Under the pieces are notes generated by a model, which searched no databases, was not told where the DNA came from, and saw only the letters and a program-made list of their open reading frames with translations. Of a stretch of 64,000 bases of DNA, positions 1-9,800 are shown piece after piece (position 1 is the first letter of the stretch; the number at the start of each line of letters is the position of its first letter). A program made the translations under genes and the position numbers. Source of the stretch: Planctomycetaceae bacterium (GTDB lineage: Bacteria > Planctomycetota > Planctomycetia > Planctomycetales > Planctomycetaceae). The stretch lies in NCBI GenBank assembly GCA_021732415.1, contig JAKFVC010000064.1, forward strand, positions 1 to 64,000, written 5' to 3'.

Positions 1-36
1 CACTTCCGGCGACAACTCTTGCTTGGATTTGGCCAT
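1..36 (-). CDS. 5' end of an unidentified gene running off the left edge
   Basis: On the minus strand an ATG at 34-36 opens a frame of twelve codons (MAKSKQELSPEV) that continues past the window edge without a stop. A purine-rich GGAAG stretch lies about 10 bases upstream of the ATG and would serve as a ribosome binding site. The fragment is too short to identify. It would be transcribed in the same direction as the lipoprotein gene upstream of it, across a 240-bp spacer that holds an inverted repeat. The call rests only on the open frame and the ribosome-binding-site-like sequence. Confidence 0.4.
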   Translation of the reverse strand, partial: MAKSKQELSPEV

Positions 37-181
37 CTCCTGACTTCCTTGTCTAAATGGCGAACACGAAAAGCTCCATTGACTTTTTATCACACTCAGT
101 GCGCCGCGCGAACCCCGTCCCGCACTCGTGCAGGTGAGCCGGGTGCCGTCAGGCCAATGGGACTCACTTCACGGTCGACTC

Positions 182-260
182 GTGAGCGGCACGGCGCTAG
201 CCGCCGGTTCTTCCAGGGAAATCGACACAAAGAACCGGTGGCTAGCGCCATTCCACTCAC
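182..260. repeat. Intergenic inverted repeat, 'GCTAGC' family (copy 1)
   Basis: Two 31-base arms (182-212 and 230-260) are complementary at about 27 of 31 positions around a 17-base loop. Each arm contains GGCGCTAGCC or a close variant next to ACCGG. The repeat begins 14 bases beyond the stop codon of the lipoprotein gene. A clearly related copy lies at 39663-39740, after dciA. A half-copy of the GAGCCGGGTGCCGT family lies just to the left, at about 133-155. Confidence 0.85.
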
Positions 261-273
261 CTGTTCTTTTCCA

Positions 274-1659
274 TTAGCGACTCACGGCCGATGCAGGCTG
301 TAACAACTCATACAGCCGCGTCGCATCGGGATGCTCGACTTGCCAGGCCTTCCACGCAGTCGCATCGTTCTTCTGCGTGAGCTCATTCAACGCCGTCCTT
401 AACTCTGCGTCACCACCTACGATGTCGAGATACTCCACAATCACTTCGCGACTGTCGAACTTCGCCTTCGGAAAATGTTTCGCTACAGCCGGCGCGTCTA
501 ACACAGCCACTTTTGCTCGCATGACGTATCCCAATGGGAATGCTTCCGACGACTGGAATTTCCAGCGTAAGGTCCGTTCTCCGGCCAGTGTGCCGTTGGT
601 CTCGATAATGATTCCCGGGACTTCCAGCCGATAATCGAACGTCTGTTCGGCTCGCAAGATCGGCCAAATATAAAGTCCTAGAATGCGTGTGCCCAAGCGG
701 TTGACCTGTTCTCCAAATTTCTCCTCAGTACCAAACTTCGTCGTAATGGCACGTTTGAATCCCTGACTGATCCGCGACGATTCATCAGACATGCCTGTCA
801 GAGTCTGCTGAATCAACTCCTCTTTCAGTGGCTGACCTTGTTTATCTTTGACCAGCATCTGCAATTTCTGTGTCAAATAGTCCTTCACCCGCCGCGAGAC
901 TTCGGCCTGATCATCCAGCGGCCGCTCCTGGGCATCAAGCAAATCGAGACCTCTGCGTTTCAGGCTCTTCGCTCCTAAAGCGAAGAGCTCTTGGTCGCCA
1001 CGTGGCGGTTTGTGCTTGCTTAACCCCAACTGTAAAACGACGTCACACAACTCCTGAAAGCAGTCCGTAACATCCACTCGTAACCATTGCTCAAGATCTT
1101 TCAACTCATAATCCGGCCCCCAGGCATCAGCACAGGCCGCTAAAGTGAGCGTGATTGCCAACTCGGCCGCTTCTGTGCGCGCCATTCGGTGATCTGAAAG
1201 AGTGATCACATCGGTCAACACTTCTTCCCAGATCCATTCCGTCACGACACCCGCATCGCGGCGTTCCAGCTTGCGAACCAGGCGACCGTCCGGCAAGCCT
1301 TTCGGGGCTTCAAACACGAGATGATCGGGCACGGCTTTGATATCCGCAAACCGGCCCTGAGCCAGCCAATAGTACTTGGACGATTTCGACTGCGGCGACC
1401 GGAAGGCATCATCCGGCAAGGGCCACAGGTCTCGCAGGGAACGACGCTGCTGATCCGGCGAGTCCAATTTCGGAACGTATCGCACCTCCTTCCAAGCCAC
1501 CTTCTGCTGGGCCTTGCTCGGCGCACGATCGGGTGGTTGATAGACGATACGGTCGAGAGACCCATCCGCGGACAGCCGAGTTTCCGCGCGAAACTGTTCC
1601 GACTCGCAGCCGACCAACCCAGCGCACAACAGGGCGACGACAGCGTGAAGAGCTCGCAT
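274..1659 (-). CDS. Predicted lipoprotein of unknown function
   Basis: The 461-residue protein begins with a short signal peptide (MRALHAVVALLCAG) ending in a lipobox-like LVGC, so the mature protein is probably lipid-anchored at Cys18. The rest is hydrophilic and rich in charged residues, with no further membrane segment and no motif I recognise. The region around residues 150-200 contains several Cys residues (AACADAW, DCFQELCDVV). It is a single gene followed directly by an inverted repeat; the upstream gamma-carbonic-anhydrase-like gene is separated by a 340-bp repeat-filled spacer. The function is unknown; a planctomycete-restricted lipoprotein is the most I can say. Confidence 0.8.
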   Translation of the reverse strand: MRALHAVVALLCAGLVGCESEQFRAETRLSADGSLDRIVYQPPDRAPSKAQQKVAWKEVRYVPKLDSPDQQRRSLRDLWPLPDDAFRSPQSKSSKYYWLAQGRFADIKAVPDHLVFEAPKGLPDGRLVRKLERRDAGVVTEWIWEEVLTDVITLSDHRMARTEAAELAITLTLAACADAWGPDYELKDLEQWLRVDVTDCFQELCDVVLQLGLSKHKPPRGDQELFALGAKSLKRRGLDLLDAQERPLDDQAEVSRRVKDYLTQKLQMLVKDKQGQPLKEELIQQTLTGMSDESSRISQGFKRAITTKFGTEEKFGEQVNRLGTRILGLYIWPILRAEQTFDYRLEVPGIIIETNGTLAGERTLRWKFQSSEAFPLGYVMRAKVAVLDAPAVAKHFPKAKFDSREVIVEYLDIVGGDAELRTALNELTQKNDATAWKAWQVEHPDATRLYELLQPASAVSR

Positions 1660-1740
1660 GGCGCGTACCTCAAGTAAGAAAAACGGGTTGGCCCTATAGA
1701 TAGGAGCCTATACGCCGTAGATTTATTCCCAGAGAAATTT

Positions 1741-2012
1741 GGACTGCGGCGATTCATCGCCGCTTTCTAATGCCGGTTGATTCACCGAATCCAGCAGTGG
1801 AATCGCCAAGTAGCGGAGGAAGACATCTTTTGGTGAGCCGGGTGCCGTAAGGCCCCGGACAATTCGTTTGGTCAATATAACAATCGGTCCGGTGCCTTAC
1901 GGCACCCGGCTCACCTGCGTGTCTTATTTGGGAGATCTGATCCGGCAACGGGACCGCAAGAATCGTCGAGGGTCGGAACTGATGAGAAAGCGGTGATGAA
2001 TCACCGCAGTCC
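1741..2012. repeat. Nested inverted repeat (one inverted repeat inside another)
   Basis: The outer arms, 1741-1767 and 1986-2012, are 27 bases each and complementary at 25 positions; each arm is itself a short palindrome around GATTCATC. Inside lies a second inverted repeat with 25-base arms at 1832-1856 and 1891-1915 (GGTGAGCCGGGTGCCGTAAG in the left arm) and a 34-base loop. The inner repeat belongs to the family also seen at 133-155 and 55939-56019. The right outer arm overlaps the last codons and stop of the gamma-carbonic-anhydrase-like gene. Confidence 0.85.
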
Positions 2013-2630
2013 ACATAGCGCATTAATATGCTCCCGTCCAAACCGCGAGAGGCAGGCCTGACCATTGGCCACATAATGCCGCCACGTGTGCTCGAGCCGC
2101 GCCCGTTGCTCCACAGTCAACTGCCGAAAGTTCTTCGCGGGGCAGCCGGCCCACAGCGTACCCGGGGGCACAATTGTCCCCTCCATCACGACCGCCCCGG
2201 CAGCAATCAAGGCCCCAGCACCAATTACGCAGCGGCTGAGCACTGTGGCCGAAATTCCAATCAACACGTCATCTTCCACGACTGACGCATGCACGATGGC
2301 TCCATGCCCCAGGGTGACTCGATTACCAAGAATACAGGGATACCCAAAGTCGACATGCAGAATCGATCCGTCCTGCACGTTGGTATCTTCGCCCACTTCG
2401 ATGTAATCGCCATCGCCGCGAACCGTGCAGTTGTACCACACCGAACTGCGGGCCTTCAGGCGGACTCGTCCCATGACGACCGCGTTCTGGGCCACCCACG
2501 CCGTCGGATCAATTTGCGGAGCACACCACAGGGCTCGCCAATCCAGACGAGCTTCGGGATCCAGACCAGCAGGAGGCTCGGGAAGTGCATCGACCAGCAA
2601 CGGCCAGTTATCGAGTTCCTGCGGGGTCAT
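2001..2630 (-). CDS. Gamma-class carbonic anhydrase-like hexapeptide-repeat protein
   Basis: The 209-residue protein is a left-handed beta-helix (hexapeptide repeat) member of the gamma-carbonic anhydrase/YrdA/PaaY group. It carries the conserved RGD, then NVQDGSILHVD and LGHGAIVHAS, which supply an Asn, a Gln and the three His residues that bind the catalytic metal in this family. Such proteins are cytoplasmic trimers that hydrate CO2 or act as acyl-transferase-like proteins; the exact substrate cannot be told from sequence. The last four residues (CGLR) and the stop codon lie in the arm of the 1741-2012 repeat. The SGNH-like gene ends 86 bases upstream on the same strand, so co-transcription is plausible. 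Confidence 0.85.
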   Translation of the reverse strand: MTPQELDNWPLLVDALPEPPAGLDPEARLDWRALWCAPQIDPTAWVAQNAVVMGRVRLKARSSVWYNCTVRGDGDYIEVGEDTNVQDGSILHVDFGYPCILGNRVTLGHGAIVHASVVEDDVLIGISATVLSRCVIGAGALIAAGAVVMEGTIVPPGTLWAGCPAKNFRQLTVEQRARLEHTWRHYVANGQACLSRFGREHINALCGLR

Positions 2631-2716
2631 CCGGCGTGTCCTTCCGATTGATGAGGTGTTTCAGCCGCGCTCAACATAAGTCCCATTCTTCAACAACACA
2701 AGCGGCATCATTACCT

Positions 2717-3994
2717 CTACCGATTGCCCGTCCCGCGCCCACCGCGAGTCGCGGTCCGGTCGTTCCGCGGCCCCGTCACAGGCGGTACCGCTCGAGGCCC
2801 ATTCACCCACGGCCCCTGCAGCTTCTTGACGATGAAACTCGCCAGCAACCGCGCCGCCAGACTGTGACCTTCGACCGAATAATTGGCCGAGTTCTGCTGA
2901 TAGAGGTCGACCGCCAGCGGCTCGGCCTGAATCGCGGGGGACAGGTCGCAACACCAGATTTGTTGCTCATCACAAAACGTCTGCACCGACTTGAACGGCG
3001 CCCGGTTGCGATAGACCACGCCGCTGCCCACTCCCACCGCCGCGCGGACTCGTTCGCCATTGCTGGCGGTCGTCGCGACTTGCCACGGAGCCGGATGAAT
3101 GCCGACCAGGAAGGTACCGCCAATCCCTTCGGCCTGATCCCGAGCAGGCAGCATCCCCTCGAGGCTTTGTTGAATATAGATCGACCAGTCAGGCGGCTGA
3201 TCCTGTAACCAGGCATATTTTCCAGTGGGACTGTCGATCTCCTTCGGCGGCGGCGGCAACACGCGACCGGCCCACACCTGACAACCCTGCTTCAACGCAA
3301 ACTGCGGTAAAAGGAAGAGGTTGATAATCTGATTGCGTTCTCGCTGCCGCGGCGGATCCAACAACGGATGCGAACAGCCCAACGGCTCGTTGCTGCCACC
3401 CATCGTCGTATAGCGGCGATAGCAATAGTCGTCCCAGACGTCGGACATGTCCCAATTGAGAATCACCAGATCCGGTTGCGACGCAATCAGCTTCTGGCGG
3501 AACTGCAGGGCACTCAGTAGCGGACAATAATCCGGCGTCCCCGCGTTGATGACTTCAATCTTCAATGCGGACCGAGTCTGCAGCAACTCCTGCATTTGCT
3601 GGCAAAACGTGTCAGCCTCGGCGACATCAACTCCGGAGGTCCGTTCATCACCGAGACAGACGATGCGATAGGTGTCTGCCGGCTTGGGTATGGCGAATTC
3701 CTCACCACGGAGTCCCTGGCTGTTGGTTCGCAGCTCGAAGTCTGAATCATGACCAACTGCCGGAACGTTGACCCGCAGCAGCGGCTTGAATTCATGATGA
3801 CAGAAGCGGGACTTGGTCAGAAACCCCTGATCGAAGAGTTCGCACCGCGTGACCTGGCCCGTGTGCGAGTCATACACCCGCAACCCGATTTCAAAGAAGC
3901 AAACCAACACCACCAGCACAATGAGTGCCGTGACAATTTGCTTAATCGACCGTAGTAACGAGCGCAACATCCTTGAGAGCCCCGGACCATCCAT
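2717..3994 (-). CDS. Membrane-anchored SGNH/GDSL hydrolase-like protein, nucleophile replaced
   Basis: An N-terminal transmembrane helix (IVTALIVLVVLVCFFEIGL) anchors a large extracytoplasmic domain. Its fold cues are those of the SGNH hydrolase superfamily: block I at CLGDERTSG, a central NAGTPDY, NWDMSD at the block III position, and SVEGHSLAA with the block V His near the C-terminus. In active members block I reads GDSxTxG; here the nucleophilic Ser is Glu, so classical esterase activity is unlikely. An ATG start at 3994 is used; a GTG two codons upstream (4000) is equally possible. The C-terminal 30 residues are Pro/Arg/Gly-rich and probably disordered. The gene lies 86 bases upstream of the gamma-carbonic-anhydrase-like gene. 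Confidence 0.75.
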   Translation of the reverse strand: MDGPGLSRMLRSLLRSIKQIVTALIVLVVLVCFFEIGLRVYDSHTGQVTRCELFDQGFLTKSRFCHHEFKPLLRVNVPAVGHDSDFELRTNSQGLRGEEFAIPKPADTYRIVCLGDERTSGVDVAEADTFCQQMQELLQTRSALKIEVINAGTPDYCPLLSALQFRQKLIASQPDLVILNWDMSDVWDDYCYRRYTTMGGSNEPLGCSHPLLDPPRQRERNQIINLFLLPQFALKQGCQVWAGRVLPPPPKEIDSPTGKYAWLQDQPPDWSIYIQQSLEGMLPARDQAEGIGGTFLVGIHPAPWQVATTASNGERVRAAVGVGSGVVYRNRAPFKSVQTFCDEQQIWCCDLSPAIQAEPLAVDLYQQNSANYSVEGHSLAARLLASFIVKKLQGPWVNGPRAVPPVTGPRNDRTATRGGRGTGNR

Positions 3995-4100
3995 GGCCAC
4001 CGTGCTGAAACCGCCGGGATTCTACGCCGTTTGTGAAATTGGGTAAATAGGACTTAAGTCATGACTACATAATCGGATGTGGCGAAGCCGCATCCCGTAG

Positions 4101-4230
4101 CCCGACTCTCTGAGTCGGGAGCAGCGAAAATGACTAATGACTAAATCCTAATGTCTAAAAGGACAAGACCACAGAGTGACCGTGATCAACAGCATCTTCT
4201 TTTTAGACATTAGTCATTAGACATTAGGAT
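4101..4230. repeat. Intergenic hairpin plus imperfect inverted repeat 3' of priA
   Basis: A perfect 8-bp hairpin CCCGACTC-TCT-GAGTCGGG occupies 4101-4119. It is followed by an imperfect inverted repeat with arms at about 4130-4160 and 4201-4230, built from shuffled copies of 'gactaatg' and 'cctaatgtctaaaa'. The right arm ends 8 bases beyond the priA stop codon. A sequence close to the first hairpin recurs in the repeat at 53698-53761. Confidence 0.7.
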
Positions 4231-4237
4231 TTCTCCC

Positions 4238-6568
4238 CTATCTGAGATTCAGCGGATCAACATCCACCACATACTCCACATCCTTCCCGTGCGGCAGATT
4301 GTCCTTAACCCCGCGCCACAGAGTCTGAATCATCTCCAAAGTGGGTGCGGAGAGCTGGAAGTGATACCGATAATGCGCCTTCAGCCGCGCCACCGGCGCC
4401 GGCGCCGGCCCCAGAATTCGCACCGGCGAGTTCATCTCCAACGCCACCTGTTTCAGATGCTCAGCCATCGCCTTAGCCGTTTGCTGCACAGTTTGTTCCA
4501 CCGGCCCGCGCAGGATCACCCGCGTCAGTTGTTGATAGGGGGGATAATTCATCTCCTGGCGCACAGCCAACTCACGCTTCGCAAACCCCGGGAAATTATG
4601 CTGAGCCGCCATCTGAATGGGCATCTCACCGGGAGACGACGACTGCACGAGGACCCGGCCTCCCTTAATACTGCGACCCGTCCGCCCCGCCACCTGAGCA
4701 ATCAAATGAAAAGTCCGCTCACTGGCCCGGAACTCGGGTTGATGCAACAGCGTGTCGGCATCAATCACTCCCACCAGCGTGACGTTCGGAAAGTCGAGCC
4801 CCTTCGCAATCATTTGCGTCCCCAGCAGGATGCGAATCTCACCCGCTCGAAAACGCTCCAGGGCGATGTCATGACTCCCCGCCCGCTGCATTGAATCGCT
4901 ATCCATTCGCAAACAGGGATAGCCGCGGAACCGGGCCTTAACCTCAGTCTCCAGTCGCTGCGTCCCCGTTCCCAAACCCTTCACGCCAGCGTGGCCACAG
5001 TGGGGACAATGCGTCACGATCTTCGAGCGATAGTCGCACGAATGGCAGATGGCCTCAGCCTGGTCCTTATGCCACGTCAGCGTGATATCACAATGCGGAC
5101 ACTTCACCCCAGCTCCACAGGCTCGGCACCACAACACGGGCGAGTAACCCCGCACATTCAAGAACAGAATGATCTGGCCTTTCGCGTCCAGAGCAACCTG
5201 CATCGCATTCCGCAGAGCCCGCCCAATCGACGCCCCCCCGTTGAGTTCCGGGTCATTCCGCACATCAACCACCATCACCGGCGGCATGGGCAAACCCTCG
5301 ACGCGGCGTGGCATGCTCACCAGTTGATCTTCGTTCTGCAAAGCTCGCCGCCACGATTCGAGCGTCGGCGTCGCCGAACCCAGGATGAGCGGAATCTGTT
5401 CCAACTCCGCCCGCTTCCGAGCTACCTCCCGAGCATGATAACGCGGAGTCGAGTCCTGCTTGAAAGTCGTCTCGTGCTCCTCATCAATGATGATCAAACC
5501 GAGATGTGGGCAAGGGGCAAACACGGCACTACGGGCTCCCACCACGACCTGCACTCGCCCCTGGGCAATCTGCTGCCAGTGCCAATGCCGCTCGGCGTCA
5601 CCCAGGTGACTGTGCAGCACGGCCACCGACGGAAACCGGCATTGAAAGCGCCGAATTGTTTGCGGAGTCAGACTGATCTCCGGCACCAGCACAATCGCCT
5701 GTCGCCCATAACTGACGACTTCGCGTATCGCCTGGATATAAACTTCCGTCTTACCGCTACCCGTCACACCATGCAGCAGTAGCGTCCGGTGTTTACCACT
5801 CCGCAAAGCCGTATGAATGATGTCGAGAGCCTTGGTCTGATCGACATTCATCTTGAGATCAGGCTGCACGGCTCCGTCATAATCCGGCAGACTGAAGTTG
5901 CCCGCCCGCACCTTGACCGATTCAATCAGCCCTTTGCCCCGCAAGGCATTCACCGGCACAGTCCCGCATTTGGCAGCCTTGGTGACCTCATCCATCGGCA
6001 CGGGCGCCGTCGCCAGGCTGAGAAAATCAAACACCGCCGCCTGTTTGTCAGTCAGCTCCAGCGCAGCCCGTTGCTCCCGCGCCGTGGCACTCAGTTGAAT
6101 CAGCGTGACCATCCGCGTCCCGGACTGCTTCTTCACTCCCGCGGGAATCACAGTCTCCAGCACCTGCCCCCAACTGCACAGGTAGTGCTCGGCAATCCAC
6201 CGCGTCAGCTCGAGCATCCGCGGAGTCAACAGCGGGAATTCATCCACAACGGCCGTCAGCATCTTCAGCTTCGACCACCGTTCGGGCCCCCAGTTCGCCG
6301 GCGGGCGACTTAACCCGACACAGTAACCGACCTGGGTCTGATTCCCCCGTCCAAGCGGCACCTGCACCCGCTGTCCGGCATGCAAGTGACCACGAACGTC
6401 ATCCGGTATACGGTACAGATACGGCTTGTCGACCGGCAGATTGAAAACAACTTCCGCGCAGATCACATCGCTTTGATCAGCGATTTCCCATGCGGGAAGA
6501 GGATCGGGAAAATCCTCCGGCTGAAATAGATTCTGCTGTTTCTCGCGAGCCACGCCGAAAACCCTCAA
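4238..6568 (-). CDS. priA: Primosomal protein N' (replication restart helicase PriA)
   Basis: PriA is the 3'-5' superfamily 2 DNA helicase that recognises stalled forks and reloads the replisome. The 776-residue product has the 3'BD-like N-terminal domain (VVFNLPVDKPYLYRIP), Walker A GVTGSGKT near residue 266, the DEEH box near residue 363, and helicase motifs LILGSATPTLES and VAGRTGRS. An eight-Cys zinc-binding insert lies near residues 480-525 (CRACGAGVKCPHC, CHSC, CPHCGHAG). Length and architecture are typical. The start MRVFGVAREKQQ is the first Met in frame; the conserved region begins about 35 residues later, so a slightly later start cannot be excluded. The gene stands alone between two repeat-bearing spacers. 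Confidence 0.96.
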   Translation of the reverse strand: MRVFGVAREKQQNLFQPEDFPDPLPAWEIADQSDVICAEVVFNLPVDKPYLYRIPDDVRGHLHAGQRVQVPLGRGNQTQVGYCVGLSRPPANWGPERWSKLKMLTAVVDEFPLLTPRMLELTRWIAEHYLCSWGQVLETVIPAGVKKQSGTRMVTLIQLSATAREQRAALELTDKQAAVFDFLSLATAPVPMDEVTKAAKCGTVPVNALRGKGLIESVKVRAGNFSLPDYDGAVQPDLKMNVDQTKALDIIHTALRSGKHRTLLLHGVTGSGKTEVYIQAIREVVSYGRQAIVLVPEISLTPQTIRRFQCRFPSVAVLHSHLGDAERHWHWQQIAQGRVQVVVGARSAVFAPCPHLGLIIIDEEHETTFKQDSTPRYHAREVARKRAELEQIPLILGSATPTLESWRRALQNEDQLVSMPRRVEGLPMPPVMVVDVRNDPELNGGASIGRALRNAMQVALDAKGQIILFLNVRGYSPVLWCRACGAGVKCPHCDITLTWHKDQAEAICHSCDYRSKIVTHCPHCGHAGVKGLGTGTQRLETEVKARFRGYPCLRMDSDSMQRAGSHDIALERFRAGEIRILLGTQMIAKGLDFPNVTLVGVIDADTLLHQPEFRASERTFHLIAQVAGRTGRSIKGGRVLVQSSSPGEMPIQMAAQHNFPGFAKRELAVRQEMNYPPYQQLTRVILRGPVEQTVQQTAKAMAEHLKQVALEMNSPVRILGPAPAPVARLKAHYRYHFQLSAPTLEMIQTLWRGVKDNLPHGKDVEYVVDVDPLNLR

Positions 6569-6685
6569 TTCGTCACCGCGACACCATCCGCAGCGAATTC
6601 AGGATTATACCCAGCACGTCCGAGGAAATCCCGTGGCCCACGCTGGCAGCGTCGGCGGCACAAGATCGATCAAGAGGGACGAGGC

Positions 6686-6767
6686 GCCACAGAATGACAC
6701 AGAAGAAACACAGAAGGGAAAGAGCTCCGCGTTCCAGTTCTGTGTTTCTTCTGTGTCATTCTGTGGC
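6686..6767. repeat. Perfect 30-bp inverted repeat, 'ACACAGAAG' family (copy 1)
   Basis: The arms at 6686-6715 and 6738-6767 are perfectly complementary over 30 bases with a 22-base loop. The arm contains CCACAGAATGACACAGAAGA. Related but diverged copies occur at 21030-21123, 36882-37051 and 43642-43726. This copy lies 66 bases beyond the stop codon of the giant surface protein gene and upstream of priA. Confidence 0.9.
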
Positions 6768-6832
6768 AAATATCTCCTTAGCAGATCAGGAATTAATCCA
6801 CGCTATGAGCCGCTTTTTGGTCGACGAGAGAC

Positions 6833-9800
6833 CTACTTCCGGTTGCGAACGAAGTTAAACAACGCACCTAGCAACGAACGCGACCCGTTCGTCCCATCAT
6901 CGTGCGGCTTGCCACCGGTGCGATGAGGATGACGTTGTCCACCATTCTCACCACCAACCGAATGCCCCGAGCCATGACGATGCTCATGAGTGGCTCCGGA
7001 GGTTCCGCCCAACGCAATCGTCGGAACGGCGGACGGGGCCGAATCGTTTGCCACACCCAGGGTATAGAACACTTCGTCGCTCACGTCATTGTCGACGGTG
7101 TCTGAAGAATCATCGCACTCAGCGTCAACATCACCTTCAGAAACGGCCGCCACGACCGGCAACCGTCGCGTTCCCACATCGATCGACTCAGCCATCAGAC
7201 CATGAGCATCATCCGTCAGAGCCACATCATCCAGCCCCAGACGGTGTCCGATTTCATGCATCAACACCGTCAGCAGATCCATCCCATCGGCCGCCACCGG
7301 GTCGGTCGCACCGAGTTCCGTGCTGGCAATCGTCAGGCCAAACTCAGCATCGTCGTACGGAGTCGAATCGACATACCAACCGTACCCTGCGGCATTCGGA
7401 TCGATAAAGATCGTCTCGTCGGTTTCACTTCCCAGGTAAGCATCCGGCAGGTCGACAATGGCGAACGTGATGCCATTCAACGCCGATTGCTGAGCCGCCG
7501 TCAGCCCCGCCTGCTGCCACCGCGCCACCGCTGCCGCAGCGATCGCATCAAGATCGGCCGCCGTCAACACAGTGGCCGTCGGATTGGCTGCTGGACCTTC
7601 TTCAGCCTGCAACGGATGCAGGAACTCCACACGCACGGCATCTGCAATCACGAAGCCATTCGACCCCAGTGCATCCAGCGTCACGGTAATAGTACCGCCG
7701 GCCGAGATCGTTCCGAACGCCGGGGCCAGATCGATCCAGTAGACATTGGCATCCTGGAACTGATTCGGCGCGACGCGTTGATTGATCTGAATCGTCGTCG
7801 GCGAGGCCACACCGGTCCCAGTCACGGTGAAGGACGCGTTGCTGGCACGATTCGATTCGGCTCGGAAGGTCACTGAAACGCGATACGTTCCCGTGGCCAA
7901 TCCCGAGAAGGTCCAACTGGCCTGCGAGTTCGAGTTCGCATTCGCGTAACGCAAATCTTGCTGATATCCGACCAATGAATCGTCATTGTTGTGCCACAAG
8001 CCCACTTCACCATACATCAAGTTCGTGCCGGCGTTATTGGCGGCTCCCGTAATCGTGTTGAAGCCGGTCCCAGCCGCCAGGTTATCAGCGATCAGTGTCG
8101 CGCCGGTCGTCACTCCACCCTTGATCGTGAAGTTAAACGGATTCTCGTCGAAGTCGTTCGTATTAAACGAAATCTGACCACTAAAGTTCCCCGCCACCAA
8201 GTGCGACAGAGTAATCGTAAACGGAGTTCCCGTCGCTCCCGGAGCAATGGTCTGCGGAGTGTAACCGCTGATGCTGAAGCCCGGCGGCGGAGTGATCGTC
8301 GCACTGCTGAGCACCAGCGGACTCAGCCCCGTGTTCTTAATCGAAATCGTCTTCGTCACATCCGCACCAACGGTCGACGTCGTGCCAAAGTCGACGACAC
8401 CGGTTCCATCGGCGATATCGTTACCCGATTCCGTCACGACGATTTCCGGCGCCGCACCGGTAACGTCCTCAATCCGCACAGCATCGGCAATGACGTAGCC
8501 CGTCGACGTGTTATTCGTCAACAAGACAGTCAAAGTTGTGCTGCTGATCGTGTATCCGCCGACAACCAGGTCTTCCCACGCGGATCCCCCGCTGGTGAAG
8601 TCATCTGGCGAATTGCGTTGATTGACGGTCGTCGTAACGGCCGCGCTGCCGCCCGCTCCGTCATCGACAGTAAACGGAGAATCGGTCGCTCGATTGATGT
8701 GCGGGAACCAGGTCGTCGAAACGCGATACGTGTGCCCGGAAACCAATCCCGTGAATGTGTACAACGCCGTCGAACTGCCAGTCCCCGGTGCAGCGAATCG
8801 CAAATCATTCGCATAACCGCGGCCAGCCACGGAATTCGGCGACCACGTGGCTGTGTTATTCGGAGTCACCGTAAAGCCCGCGACGGGCGTACTGGGCGAA
8901 CTGCCGTTGTCATCAATGATGGTGACCGCGGCACCTGGCGGATCGAGACGAGTCAATGTCAGATCGCCCGCAGTCACGTCATAGTCGACCCGGAAATAGA
9001 GACCATTGATGTAGACGTAGGTCCCATTCGCCGCATTCGCAAAGTTGCCGACGACATCGACCGACCCGTCAATAATCTTCAGCACCGAATTCGTCGCCGG
9101 GTTGAAGGTGACCGGCCGCGTGGCCGACAGAATGGCACCCGTCGAGGTAAACGTGAACGTCGCCCCGGTCACCACTTGATCGTAACTGGAACCGGCGACG
9201 GTGCCGTTCAAATCGACCGCATACACCGCATTCGTCCCGAGCACCACGTTGCCGTTGACCGTGAGGATTCCCGTCCCCAAGCCACTGGCATCCATCGCCG
9301 GGGCCAGCGTGCCACCTGTCAGGACACTGACGTCGGTGTTCATCGTACCGGCACCAGTGATAGTCTCACCGCTCCCGGCTTGAATCGAACCGCGAGTCGC
9401 CGTGTTGGCCACGAAGACATTCAGAATGCCACCGGCAATCGCCGTCACCGTTCCCAGGTCGACGAAATCCTTATCGCGAATGGTGACCGTCTTGTTATTG
9501 ATCTGGAACCGCGCCGCAAAGCTGACATCGGCATTTTGCGAATTAATCTGAATCGGCGAACCCGACAGATAGGTGTCACTCAGGAACGAGATATTGTCGT
9601 TCGTGGTGACGATATCGCCACCCACCAAATTGTTACCGGTTCCCACCTGCGAAACGGCACCGTCACTATTGATCGAACCGGCCCCCGCGACGATCGACAT
9701 TGTCCCGCTATTATTCAAGCGAATGGCCGCTGCAGCACCCGATCCCGGAGCCGACGTCGTCTGCATCCCGGCATTCAGAGTGATCATCTTCGTGGTAATG

